The notes under the pieces: model-generated
Told to the model about the DNA's origin: nothing
What the model saw: the letters and a program-made list of their open reading frames with translations, nothing else
Database searches by the model: none
Assembly (NCBI GenBank): GCA_039545315.1
Contig: BCIM01000002.1
Span: 1,762,483 to 1,826,482, forward strand
Source: Kondoa malvinella
Lineage: Eukaryota; Basidiomycota; Agaricostilbomycetes; Agaricostilbales; Kondoaceae
Reading direction: 5' to 3'
DNA: 64,000 bases
Part shown: in pieces, positions 46,458 to 58,173 of the stretch
Layout: the number at the start of each line of letters is the position of its first letter
How positions within the stretch are numbered: the stretch's first letter is position 1
Made by a program: the position numbers and the translations under genes

Positions 46458-47965
46458 ATACTTGCACGCCAGCGACATGCCCTTCCGCTCAGATCAACCC
46501 TTTTCTGTCCTTTCTACCGACACAATTGATTGCAGTCGTGTCTGCCTTTACGCTGGAATCTGGCTTTGAGCTCAAGCAATGCGAATTGGCATACAAGACC
46601 TGGGGCAAGCTTAACGACAGAGCGGATAATGTCATGGTTATATGTCATGCTCTAACTGGTAGCAGCGATGTTGAAGACTGGTCAGCTCTTTCTGATACTT
46701 TGTCGTCGGATTCTTGCTCATCAAGGTGATTTGTCCTCTAGGTGGGGTCCAATGATGGGTCCTGGTCTAGCTTTCGATCCCTCAAGATACTTCATCTTTT
46801 GTGCAAACGTATTGGGCTCTCCTTACGGCTCTTCGTCCCCTGTCAGCAAACATCCTGACCGATCATCGAGATGGGGTCCAGAATTCCCTGCAACCACTGT
46901 GCGAGATGATGTGCGACTGCAAAAGCTCATACTGGACCAGCTTGGGGTCAAGTCGGTGGCAGCAGTGATCGGAGGATCTATGGGAGGCATGGCTGTGTTG
47001 GAGTGGCCGCTATGCACGCCGCCAGGTTTCGTGCGGAACATCATTCCTATTGCAACTTCAGCTCGTCATTCTGCTTGGGGCATTTCATGGGGCGAAGCGC
47101 AGCGACAGTCCATCTATTCCGATCCGAAATACAACGATGGCTACTATGCTCAAGACGATCCGCCTCTGACCGGCCTGGCGGCAGCGCGAATGGCAGCTCT
47201 TTTGACCTACCGGACACGAGACAGCTTCCAAAGCAGATTTGGTCGCAACGAGCATGCCGAGCAGAACGATGCCTGGACAATGCCTCGGACGCCAGCTGAA
47301 AGAGCACTCGCGGCGCATAACAATGGCCTGCGCCGAGCTGCAGGTTCAGATCGCCCCGCATCGCCTGCACTTTCTACAACAAGCGATATCGACGCTACTC
47401 TTCTTTTCCCTGCCAGCAAACAACCCCTCATATTCTCAGCCCAGTCTTATCTACGGTATCAAGGAAACAAGTTCGTCTCTCGCTTCGACGCAAACTGTTA
47501 TATATCCATTACCCGCAAAATGGACATGCACGACCTTTCGCGCGGTGACGAAAGACCGCCGTGGCCAAAAGTGTTGGCACTTCTGCCCAAGAAGACGTTT
47601 GTCGTCGCCATCTCGTCGGACGGTCTCTTTACAACATCAGAAATGCAAGAACTCGTCAACTTGGTACCAGAAGCAACTTTGTTGATTATCGAAAGTCCTG
47701 AAGGTACTGCATTCCTTGCTGCATCGAAGCTTTTCTGTTGACACGTTCGAGGTCTCAAGGACACGACGGCTTCCTCTTAGAGTTCGCCCAGATAAATACC
47801 GTCTTGCTCAAGCATTTACGAGGTCAATTGCCAGAAATCTATCAAGGGCGACCACTCTTGGACCTACCCGAGGATGCGACCAATGCGCACGACTTCAGCA
47901 TCAAGAAGACCAGCTTGTTTGGAGAAGCAGAGAGCGAGGAGATAGCAGATATCACTTCTTGGTAG
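46458..47965 (+). CDS. MET2: Homoserine O-acetyltransferase Met2 (first exon not found)
   Basis: Readable exons: 46458-46680, 46742-47703, 47760-47965; 463 residues. Alpha/beta-hydrolase family pattern: FTLESGFELKQCELAYKTWG, VICHALTGSSDVEDWWGPMM, nucleophile elbow VIGGSMGG, RHSAWGISWGEAQRQSIYSD, acid in ISSDGLFTT, catalytic His in ESPEGHDGF. The enzyme acetylates homoserine at the start of methionine synthesis. The frame is open upstream to an acceptor at 46457 (ATATCAG), and the part from INPFLSFLP onward matches the family. No ATG in this frame lies in the exon. The nearest ATG (46477) is out of frame. A short first exon must lie further upstream, next to or within the element debris. Confidence 0.88.
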
Positions 47966-47990
47966 ATCGGTGCTTGTTTTAACGTCACAT

Positions 47991-48048
47991 ACCACTGTCA
48001 AACAGCCACTAGTTTCAATACCACTGTAAAACAGCCACTCGTTTCAAT
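47991..48048. repeat. 29-bp tandem duplication, two copies
   Basis: ACCACTGTCAAACAGCCACT plus AGTTTCAAT (47991-48019) is followed at once by a second copy with two changes (48020-48048). It lies just after the MET2 stop, in its presumed 3' UTR. Confidence 0.88.
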
Positions 48049-48088
48049 ACTGCTGGTCTACAATCATGTACAAGTCCGAATACACATC

Positions 48089-49060
48089 CTAGAGATTTGT
48101 GCCCCTTTCCAGCGAAAGTTTTGTTTCCGCGGTGTAACGGTCGAAGTAGCTAGAGAGAAATGCCGCTGTCAGCGTCTACCTGGACTTTCGGCACGTAGAA
48201 ACCTACCGTTCCAGCTTCTTGTTGAAATGCTAATCCCGGAATTCCAGAGGTCAGACGTGCGAGCAGCAAGGACAGTTCTGCGCACCTTGTTCTTATCATT
48301 AATGTATGTAACATCGTGTTGACCTTCCTTCCTCTTACGCGAGAACTTGTTGCGCTTGTCCATGCTGTCATGCACGGGGTCAAGGCAGGACGAGGGTTCA
48401 GAATAGGGACACGTACTCCATGTTCAGTTTCTGCACAACCTTATCGATAGCTTCGTCCGAAGGCTTGTGATCAGCGTATACAAAGCTGTTGGCGTCCCGG
48501 TACAGCATTTCGTTTGCCCTTTGCACGGCACTCGATCCAGCTTCCGTTGCAATGAGGTCTGTTCCAGCAGCAGCCGAAGAACCGAGCGCTTCTCGACGTT
48601 GAGCGTTGTAAGACTTGAGGTCGACCTTGAGATCGTCTATGTCTCGCTTATACTTGCGTCGAGCGACATCATCAAAGTCGGTAAACTCGAATTTGCTCCT
48701 GCGTTCCTTCTTGGCCAGCTTTGCATCCCATCGCTCGTTGTCCTCGACAGTGTATTCCCAAGCTCTCTTTCTTTCCGGATCCATGCCAGAGTCCTCCGCC
48801 TCAATCTGTTCGCCCAGGGCTTCGGCAATCTTGCGTTTGCGTTCCAAGCGAGCGCTTTCTTGAGCTGACAATTTGCGGACAGTGGATTCCTGGATGGCGT
48901 CCTTCCGATTTGCTTGACTGGATTCTTGCATACGCCGGCGCAATTGGTTCATTTTGGCCAGACGTTGGTCTTTCATCGAACTTTCAGTCTCTGTCACCAG
49001 TGCGGACGAGGACGCTTCGGGCGCCGTCTCTGGTGTGTAATCGTCACCTGATGTAGACAT
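48089..49060 (-). CDS. SYF2: Pre-mRNA splicing factor Syf2
   Basis: Exons in transcript order: 49060-48417, 48364-48286, 48229-48207, 48149-48089; 268 residues. Highly charged helical protein with the SYF2 pattern: MKDQRLAKMNQLRRRMQES, ERKRAWEYTVEDNERWDAKL, FTDFDDVARRKYKRDIDDLK, then KRNKFSRKRKEGQHDVTYIN and NKKLERYFDRYTAETK. Syf2 belongs to the Prp19-associated (NTC) group that stabilises the active spliceosome. The small exon 3 (23 nt) restores HFNKKLER. This is the fourth spliceosome gene of the window. The next minus-strand gene ends 71 bp upstream of its start. Confidence 0.94.
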
Positions 49061-49131
49061 CTTTTTCGAACACTCTGGCTCTCGGTGGTCAGAAGCAACA
49101 ATCGACTGGGTTGTCAGCGAGTTGAAGCAAT

Positions 49132-50625
49132 TCAGACATTTGACTGAGGTGCTATCTGCTCTATGCTGGTATGATCTACACTGATTTGCGGCTCAGCCTG
49201 ATGCTTTGACGTGGCCCCAACTTGCTGATCCAACATAACTTTCTCTTGCATCTTGTGCTCGTCTATGTCGTCCTGTTCTGCCACCTCGTTAAAGTATTCG
49301 TCGTACCGCTCACTGAGAGGGCGCCAATCGTGTATGTCTGTATTTGGCGGACAACGAAAGACTGGTCCAGCGTTCAGTTTGACAATGCCTCCGCCATACA
49401 CCGAAACGAAAGGGTAGTAGCCCATAGTACCGTCATCATGATGGTTCTCGCGGTCGTCTAGCGGCTTTAAGTTGCGACCGGGCTTCTTCTTCATCACATC
49501 GGACCGATGTTGTCGCAATGGAAGCCAGTCGTATAGGTCACAAAAAGCCGGAAGCGATTCCGGATGCATGTTCTCGCCGTTACGAAAGAAGGATAGAGAT
49601 GATCCAGAGAGCACCGGTAGATGGCGGTGAGCTTTGGGACCTTTCGACCCAGCAGAATGCGCCTTTGTCCCAGGTGCAGCAGCTTTCTGTCGCACTTGCT
49701 TTTTCTTCGCCAAGCTGTCATTCTCTGCGGCGGCATCTACCAGATCGGACATCTCTTGACTGACTGGATACTCCAGAGCCTCAAAGTAAAGCTGACCCTT
49801 GTACAGTATAGGAATGCGCTTGCGAACAATGTGAGCTGGATGGTCTGAATCTTCAGGAGAAGGTAGGACCCGTTCTGGTAGATTCAGTAGAACTCCGATA
49901 ACGTCGCCAGTCTTCAAAGCCGGTCCGTACGATTTTGGTTGTGATAGCGTGACCTTTTCGCCCGTCTTGTCTCTGATGCCATAAGAATAAGCGTCGTACC
50001 CTACTGGAGCACCCAAGGCCGATTCCCTTCGCCCAACGCCTATTCTCACGTGTGCTTCTTTGGCGGGACTTCCTGCTACATCATCACCACCTCCGCGCTC
50101 GACGACCACCTCAAAATACCAGCAGCCTGTTCTCATAGGGCAGTTGGCTCGCGCAGCTCGAAAGCCTTTATCGGTGGTGACGCTGGTAGCGTCAGCCGTG
50201 ATATAGACAAAAGGTGACCGATCTTCCCAGCTGAAACGAACGCCAACTCCAGGCGAAGGCTTGATGACCCGATACATGGGATATAGAGGAGTGGAAGACG
50301 GACAAGGACTGCATGGGATGTATCTGAAGCCCGACTTGTTGACAGGATGGTTTCGAATGCTGTAGAACAGGTCGACCTCGTCTGCTGTCTTCATTGTTGT
50401 TGGCACTAGCGCAGGCGGCTGTGCTACATTAGTTGGTTCAATTTGAGCAGGCGCTGGTGATGGCGAGTTGATTTCTCCGAGAGCATTCAGCTTGCGTTTC
50501 AATTTCCTGGACGCAGCGACTGCAGTCGTTGGTATAGCATTTGCAGAGGCAGAGAAGGATTCAACGGTCGGGTCAGGGGAGAAGGGCGCCTTTAGACCAG
50601 AGCATCCTTGAGCGCGCAACCTCAT
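49132..50625 (-). CDS. BRE2: COMPASS/Set1 complex SPRY subunit Bre2 (Ash2-like)
   Basis: One long frame of 497 residues. A SPRY domain is visible: PSPGVGVRFSWEDRSPFVYI, TGCWYFEVVVERGGGDDV, AHVRIGVGRRESALGAPVGY, DAYSYGIRDKTGEKVTLSQP, GDVIGVLLNLP. The family's long SPRY insertion is present (LAKKKQVRQKAAAPGTKAH) before GSSLSFFRNGENM and GYYPFVSVYGGGIVKLNAGP. Bre2/Ash2 supports histone H3 Lys4 methylation by Set1. The 5' end is ambiguous. The ATG at 50625 opens this frame, but a coding-like acidic frame starts at 50767 (LWSNAEPKEELWAQDDED) and could be joined by an intron from 50597 to 50507 (TG|GTCTAA to CCAG), giving RMLWKLKRKLN. Confidence 0.85.
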   Translation of the reverse strand: MRLRAQGCSGLKAPFSPDPTVESFSASANAIPTTAVAASRKLKRKLNALGEINSPSPAPAQIEPTNVAQPPALVPTTMKTADEVDLFYSIRNHPVNKSGFRYIPCSPCPSSTPLYPMYRVIKPSPGVGVRFSWEDRSPFVYITADATSVTTDKGFRAARANCPMRTGCWYFEVVVERGGGDDVAGSPAKEAHVRIGVGRRESALGAPVGYDAYSYGIRDKTGEKVTLSQPKSYGPALKTGDVIGVLLNLPERVLPSPEDSDHPAHIVRKRIPILYKGQLYFEALEYPVSQEMSDLVDAAAENDSLAKKKQVRQKAAAPGTKAHSAGSKGPKAHRHLPVLSGSSLSFFRNGENMHPESLPAFCDLYDWLPLRQHRSDVMKKKPGRNLKPLDDRENHHDDGTMGYYPFVSVYGGGIVKLNAGPVFRCPPNTDIHDWRPLSERYDEYFNEVAEQDDIDEHKMQEKVMLDQQVGATSKHQAEPQISVDHTSIEQIAPQSNV

Positions 50626-50782
50626 TCAGCATTCGACTAGCGCTCACATCTTCGTCGTCTTGGGCCCAGAGCTCTTCCTTTGGCTCAGCATTGGACCAGA
50701 GTGCATTCGCGGCAGTGTCCTGCTCGCCAGACAGACCATTCACAGCGCCATTAGTGGGATTACGCATGTGTCGAGTCGTCGC

Positions 50783-52021
50783 TCAAAACAAGTACAAAGT
50801 GCTCAAATAGTCCAGAGCCAACCCACCCCAGATGATAGCGCCCAGGTCACGGTTGCTCTTGAAGCGTTTCCAGCAGCTGTCTCGATTGGCGAGGTTCACA
50901 GTCGCTAGTTGCCAGGCCAGATGCATCGCACTTCCCGCTATGCTGAATACCCAAAAGCAAGGACCAGCGCCTGACAGGTGACCAGCAAGACCAAGCATCC
51001 CCACGAAAGCGGTGCCAAATCCAGCGAGAATTGGTTTTGTTTGGTCGCCAAACAAGAGCGCTGTCGATTTTACACCAACCTGGACGTCATCTGTCTTGTC
51101 TTGGTGCGCATAGATGGTGTCGTAAAAAATGGTCCAGGCCACAGAGCCTGCATATAGGGGCAGGTATATGGTGTAATCGAGGTAGCCGAGAATGGCTACG
51201 GGTCCTAACAAAGCGCCCCAGTTGAAAGCGAGACCTGTTCAACAGGTGTTTGAGCTCTAAAAACAGCAGCAAAGCACGCAAGTACGATACCTAGCACAAA
51301 TTGCGGCCAGTATGTGATGCGCTTCATCAGCGGGTACAGTACCACGACGAATAAAGATGTCGCTCCTAGCAAAACACTGACATAAAGATGAGCTGAGAAG
51401 CAGGCATTTGCACAAAGCGAGAGCTCGGGCACCTTTGAAGGTTGAGTTGCGTCAGAATAGCCAGTCCTGCAGACATCTGCGCGGCCAGAAAGGCCCAAGC
51501 CTGCGGATGACTGATCTTGCCGGCTGCCAAAGGTCTGGTCTTTGTACGATCTTCAGAGCGCAAGCTTGAGCAGAGTACTTGCATAATCAGTCCCTTCTCT
51601 TACCTACTTTGCGATCAATTTTGGTATCCCACATGTCATTTATCGTGCATCCTGCCCCACGCATCACCAGCGCACCCGATCCAAACAGCGCCAGGTTCCA
51701 GAGCAGTGAAGATGGTGCTACTGCGCCATACGTAGAAGCCATCGTAAGAGACCATGCTGTGAAACCTTGCATCAGAGCGCGAAACATGCTTTGCAGACGA
51801 ATGGGCTCACCACAAGGCCAATAGAGCAGCCATGATCCTATCGGCTTGTCCAAGCGTGCTAGTTGCACGTAGGGGTTCTCCCTGAACCTTTGCAAGGTTG
51901 TAGGGGAAGACAAGGCAGCATGAATGGGACCGTGCGCGCGAAAGAGACGTGAAGAATAGTATGGCAGAGGCCGATATACAGAGTGCAATTGACTTCGCAG
52001 GAGCAGACGAGAGACTATCAT
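50783..52021 (-). CDS. COQ2: 4-Hydroxybenzoate polyprenyltransferase Coq2
   Basis: Exons in transcript order: 52021-51604, 51550-51433, 51376-51291, 51234-50783; 357 residues. UbiA-family membrane enzyme. First Asp-rich motif [12 protein letters not shown], second [12 protein letters not shown], plus [13 protein letters not shown] and several hydrophobic helices ([36 protein letters not shown]). The basic N-terminus ([19 protein letters not shown]) looks like a mitochondrial presequence. Coq2 joins the isoprenoid tail to 4-hydroxybenzoate in ubiquinone synthesis at the inner membrane. The divergent neighbour is the class V myosin, with 259 bp between starts. Confidence 0.94.
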
Positions 52022-52280
52022 CCAGCTTTGATGCGATTCGGACTTGACAAATTGCGACCACTTGCACTGTCTCCTTGCAGCGTCAGCGAGCCCGGCATCT
52101 CTGACATTGCGATTCCTACCTACCTGCTCTTCTCTCGACGCTTCACCTACCAAACGCGGTCGTCTGCAAAGAAAGCCCACATCTCGACATTGCGAGCCGT
52201 GTGAAACTGGCAGTCAAAGCGACTCCGCTGAGCATCTTTGGCGCCTTTTGACGCGTGCAGCACTCCTTCTTGCTTGTCCA
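52022..52280. promoter_or_regulatory. Divergent promoter, COQ2 / MYO2
   Basis: 259 bp between outward-facing start codons. Short open frames cross it on both strands without domain character. No motif named. Confidence 0.45.
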
Positions 52281-55200
52281 ATGGCCGAAACAAGCGCTGC
52301 TCCGGCTTTGGATCAATACAGCAAAGGTGTTCGCGCCTGGTTTCCTGATAAAGATGAAGCTTGGATTGGCGCAGAGCTCATAGACAAAGAGGTCCGTCCA
52401 CAATCTATGCCTGTACTGTGGGCGACTTATGCTTCGGATGCCATAGATCTCGGAAACGGATGTCAAACTCGTCTTCCAGGATGCGCAAGGCAAAGTCAGC
52501 TCATCCCACTTTGTTTCTCTCCGGTTCCCGTGCTTAAAGCTGTCTATGCTGGCAGACACACACCTATGAAAGCAAATTGGCAGAAGTACGCGAAAGTCCT
52601 GGATTGGATCGATACACCTTACCACCTCTGCGCAATCCACCTCTGTTAGAGCAGACAGAAGATCTCACAAACCTCAGTTATCTCAACGAACCCAGTGGTG
52701 CGTCGTCCTTCCTCATCCGCGTCCTTGATTGCTGTATTAACAACGCGACTGCTAGTCCTGCATTCTATCAGAACCCGATATCAATTTCAGCAGATCTATA
52801 CCTACAGCGGTATTGTTCTGGTTGCAGTCAACCCTTTCAGCGCGGTTCCTCTTTACTCCAATGACTATGTTCAGATGTATGCCGGTCGACGTAAAGGCGA
52901 ATTGGATCCACATTTGTTTGCTATCGCAGAAGATGCTTATCGCTGTATGATACGCGAAGGCAAGAACCAGACAGTCATTGTCAGCGGTGAAAGTGGCGCG
53001 GGAAAGACGGTATCTGCAAAGTACATTATGCGATATTTTGCAACTGTGGATGACCCAGACAAGCCTGGAGAGCGCAGGAAAGCGGCCAAGGATGATTCGG
53101 GCATGTCAAAGGTGGAACAGCAAATTTTGGCAACCAATCCCATCATGGAAGCTTTCGGTAACGCAAAGACCACCCGCAATGACAATTCTTCGCGATTCGG
53201 GAAATACATTGAAGTCTGTCGCTCATCTACGGAAGTCGGCTTGACGGCTGACGCTGGAAAGTGTAGATCCTGTTTGACGACACTGCCACAATCGTCGGCG
53301 CACGAATTCGGACCTATCTGCTGGAAAGATCCCGTCTGGTCTATCAAGCAGAGACAGAGCGCAACTACCATATCTTCTATCAGCTGCTCGCTGGTGCCCC
53401 GCCGTCAGATCGAGGCTCCCTCGGTCTCAAAGACATCAGCGACTTCAACTACCTCAGTCAAGGCGGTGATTCCGCGCATGCCATCAACGGAGTCGATGAT
53501 GCAGAAGAGTTTCGGGTGACGCAGAAAGCGCTTAGCACTGTTGGCATCACTTCAGAAAGGCAGTGGCAGATCTTCTCTGTACTGGCTGCGCTGTTGCATC
53601 TGGGCAACATCAACATCACGCAAGCTCGTACCGATGCATATCTGGAAGATGACGAGCCCAACCTCTTACTCGCAAGCAAGCTACTCGGTATCGACGCAGG
53701 CGAATTCAAGAAATGGTTGATCAAGAAGCAGATTGTGACCCGAAGCGAGAAGATCGTCACATCTCTCAACGCTGCACAAGCCACAGTCGTGCGCGACTCT
53801 GTTGCAAAGTACATCTACTCCAGCCTGTTTGACTGGCTCGTCAACGTTATCAACGAAAGTCTAGCGCCTGCATCAGTGAATGAGCAGGTCAAGACGTTCA
53901 TCGGTGTCCTAGATATATATGGATTCGAACACTTCAAGGTGTGTACTTTCGGCGGATTCTCTTTCCGACAATTGAATGTAGAGCCTGCCAGACCAATTCT
54001 TTCGAGCAATTCTGCATCAATTATGCCAACGAGAAGCTCCAGCAAGAATTCAATGCCCATGTTTTCAAGCTGGAGCAGGAAGAATACGTCTCCGAAAAGA
54101 TCAACTGGACTTTTATTGATTTTAGCGACAACCAACCCTGTATCGACCTGATCGAAGGCAAGCTGGGTGTGCTTTCGCTCCTTGACGAGGAATCCAGGCT
54201 ACCTGCTGGATCCGACGCATCTTTCGTACAAAAGCTTTACAGCCAGCTAGCGAAACCCGAACACGCCAAAGTCTTCCGCAAACCCAGATTCGGCAACACC
54301 GCATTCACCATCAACCATTATGCTCTGGACGTTACCTACGAAACAGAAGGCTTTCTCGAAAAGAATCGCGACACAGTCCCCGACGAACACTTGACTCTGC
54401 TCGCTAACACGGAGAACAAGTTTTTGAAAGAGGTTATGGATCGGTCGCGAGCTACCGCGACAGATTCTAGCGGCCCTACGCCTACTGCGCCAGAATCTGC
54501 TATCGTTAACAAGAGAGCCTCTGTCATTCCAGCTGCAATCAAAAAGCCAGGTGCTGGTCTCAGTCAACGGAAGCCAACATTGGGTTCGATCTTCAAATCA
54601 AGTCTCATCAACCTTATGGACACCATCGACTCAACCAATGCACACTATATCCGCTGCATCAAACCCAATGAGGCCAAAGCTGCGTGGGAATTCGAGCCTC
54701 AGATGGTTTTAGGCCAATTGCGTGCATGTGGTGTTCTCGAAACAATTCGGATCAGCTGTGCAGGCTATCCCTCCCGCTGGACTTTTGAAGAGTTTGCCGA
54801 ACGGTCAGCATCTTGCCAATACATGGCTGTATCTTGCTTACTGAGGCTGTTCAAAGGTATTACATGCTGACTAACTCGTCTACCTGGGGTCCGGAAATCG
54901 AGCAACTCTGCACAACTATCCTTCACAACACCATCAAAGACGCCGACAAGTATCAGATCGGCCTAACCAAGCTCTTCTTCCGCGCGGGAATGCTAGCCTA
55001 CCTCGAAAAGATACGAACAGATCGCTTGAACCATCTGGTCACCCTGATGCAGAAAAACATGTTGCGAGTCGTTCAGCAGAAGAAATACCAGGCAGTGAGA
55101 TCAACTGCTATCGGTTTGCAAAGCCTGTGGCGCCGCTTGCTGTCTATGAGGCATCTCGAGCTGCTTCGAAAAGAGAAGCTCGCTCTGGCTATGCAACAGG

Positions 55201-58102
55201 TCATCAGAGGCAATCTTCAAAGGCAGCGCTTCCTAAGCGTCAGACAGGCTGTAATCACCATACAAAGCCGTAAGTGCTGATTTCGGCTTGACGTGCATGC
55301 TGAATTAGAGTTGAGCTTGCAGTGACGCGAGGGCGCCAGACAAGATCCAGAGTCGCAGGCGATCAGCGAGCAGCTTTCGTCATCCGCTTACAAAGTCTGC
55401 TTCGAGGACGGTCAGTCTTTGATAAATCACGCTTTAAGGTCTTGTCCTCATTTGTCCGCACAGACTTCTTCGTCAGTCATGTCAAAAGGATCGCGAGCGG
55501 GTTATCTATCTCCAAGCTTGCTTCCGTCGAAAGATTGCCCGCAAAGAGTTGAAGAATCTAAAACAAGAAGCTCGTTCAGTCACGCATTTCAAAGAGGTCT
55601 CCTACAAGCTCGAAAACAAGGTCGTCGAACTCACGCAAACGTTGCAAAAGCGGACTACGGAAAACAAGGGCTTGCAAAGCAAACTGTCAAGCCTGGAGGA
55701 TCAACTGCAATCGTGGATGTCCAAGTATGATGATGCTGCGACCAAAGCCAAAGAGTTGAAGAGCAAAGTGGACCAACCAGTAGTCGCCTTGCCTGAATTC
55801 GTAGCTCTGGAGTCGCAGAAACAAGAGCTTGACACCAAACTGGCAGACTCTCTCCGCAAGATCGAGGCTCAAGAGTATGTCACGATGTATGCCAGCAGAA
55901 AGTGTTTCTGATCATGCGAATTGTGCAGAACGCAGATCCACAAGTTGACCGAGGAATTTGACAGACAAGCGCAAGAAATGGAGAAGCGCCAGAAACTCAT
56001 CAATGGGGCTTCTGCCAACGGGACAGAAGATAGCACCACTGTTGCAGGACTTCGTCAGGAGCTGAATGCCCTACGAGAACAGCTGGGCAAAGCAATTGCA
56101 GTGAGCAACGCTACGCCAAACATCAGAAGCGATCCTACCTTCCACATGGCCACTGGAAGGACTCTGGAAAATGGCGGCAGTGCAACGCACCCCGCATCGC
56201 TGGCAGCTCCAGGCACTCGTAGAGGAAGAAGAGGCAGCGCTTCGAAAGTCGAAGGCACTGAGCAACATTTTGCGTCTTCAGACGACGATGACTTGGCTGG
56301 CACATACGACCCCCGAACTCAATCAGTAATCTATCCAGAGAACGGTACAGCTCCTTTCCGAGCCTCTTCGAGCCCAGCGTATATTGCAGAACCTGACGAT
56401 CAAGAACCAGCTGCTGCCATCATGGATCTCTTGGAGAACGAAGAAGCTTTGGATTCGGACGTTCTGCTGGGCCTCATCAAACACCTCAAGATTCCTGGCC
56501 CTAGTCTGACCAATCCGCCCTTTGCGAAAGAGGTCTTGTTCCCGGCGCATCTGATCAGTCTGGTCACCAACGAAATGTGGAAATACGGCTTGATGCACGA
56601 GAGCGAGCGCTTCCTCGCGAACGTGATGCAGACAATTCAGCAGCATGCGATGGTGAGTGCTGCGTTGATCTCCTTGCGCCCTTTGGTTTGACAATTTGTA
56701 TATGCAGAGTTTTCAATCGGAAGAAGCAATACAACCCGGCATCTTCTGGCTTTCAAATGTCCATGAAATCTTGTCCTTCGTCTGCATAGCAGAGAACGAC
56801 ATTCTTCAGGGCATCGGACCTGGTGTGGACGGATCCGGTCGGGAATTCGATTGGGACGACTACGAACGTCTTGTTGGCATAGTCAAGCACGACCTGGACA
56901 GTTTAGAGTACAACATATACCATACTTGGATACAGGAAACGAAGAAGAAGCTCAGCAAGATGATCGTTCCGGCCCTGATCGAATCGCAATCTCTGCCTGG
57001 CTTTGTTACGAATGATGGCGGAGGACGCCTCTTCAACCGCCTCTTACAAAGCAACAATACCCCAACGTTCACCATGGACGATCTTTTGAACATTCTTAAC
57101 AAGGTATGGAAATGCCTGAAGAGCTACTATGTCGAACAAAGCGTCATACAACAAGTCACGACTGAACTCTTGAAGCTTATCGGGGTCGTCAGCTTCAACG
57201 ATTTGGTGATGCGGCGGAATTTCTGTTCATGGAAGCGCGGTGAGTACTACTCGTGGGCTAGCCTATCGCCAGCGGCTGATTGCGTCCTGAAGCGATGCAA
57301 ATCCAGTATAACATCACCAGGTTTGTGCTCTTCAGTACCAGCGCCAACAAGCAATGCTCATGATTTGTCGTTCAGACTCGAGGAGTGGTGTAAAAGTCAC
57401 GTTAGTCATCTTCCAATATGGTAGTGAGAATCTCTCTGACTAATCTACAGGATATGCCCGAGGCGACTCTCCAGTTGGAACATCTCATGCAAGCGACAAA
57501 GCTGCTGCAGTTAAAGAAGGCGACCGTGCAAGACATCGAGATTGTACAGGATGTGAGCACCTGCCGTTCTTTTGCCCTCCAACGCTGAGCTTTTTTATCG
57601 CAGGTTTGCTGGATGTGCGCACTTGATATGTCACTGACGCGAGTTTGCGACTGATCACTGTTCGGTAGGCTCACGCCGTCCCAAATACACCGGTTGATTG
57701 CAAACTACTATGTAAGCTAGATGCTTCGTAGTGGCCGAGCATTGTGCTGACTCGGGTTGAAAGGTGGCCGACTATGAGGTCAGTAAATCGATTGACCCGG
57801 TCTGGATATGATCTAACGCAGTCCGCATGATATAGTCGCCAATCGCGCCAGAGATTCTTAGGGAAGTGTCTTCTCGCGTCGTTCCAGGAGACAAGACCGA
57901 TCATCTGCTTCTACCACCGGACGAAGTCGAAGGCGGTCCATACGAGACGCCGCTGCCACGAACGATCGCTGGCTTGGAAACGTATATTCCCGCAGTGTGA
58001 GCCTGCTTACACGTGTCTGCGCGTGAAATTCTGGCTGACATACAACTCGATCGCAGACTACAATTGCCTACTTTGAAGCGTTTGACGCAATGTGTATGCT
58101 AA
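52281..58102 (+). CDS. MYO2: Class V myosin heavy chain (Myo2)
   Basis: Nineteen exons: 52281-52391, 52447-52494, 52556-52697, 52756-53213, 53267-53938, 53992-54803, 54857-55269, 55323-55410, 55464-55874, 55929-56652, 56708-57239, 57293-57320, 57376-57400, 57451-57552, 57604-57614, 57669-57711, 57764-57778, 57836-57996, 58057-58102; 1613 residues. Motor head: [18 protein letters not shown] (P-loop), [66 protein letters not shown]. Then IQ-like repeats, a coiled coil around [17 protein letters not shown], and a dilute/DIL globular tail ([50 protein letters not shown]). It moves vesicles and organelles along actin cables toward growth sites. The tail is cut into very small exons, one of 11 nt. 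Confidence 0.96.
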
Positions 58103-58173
58103 GGGCGATCATGTATTTTAACACTCGGTGCTTATTTCCGTCATGGTATATCAACAACACCCACCAGTGCACA

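Noticed and set aside
46477..46506. ATG at 46477 as MET2 start
   Set aside because: Out of frame with the conserved INPFLSFLP region, and the only usable intron would be 29 bp with the wrong phase.
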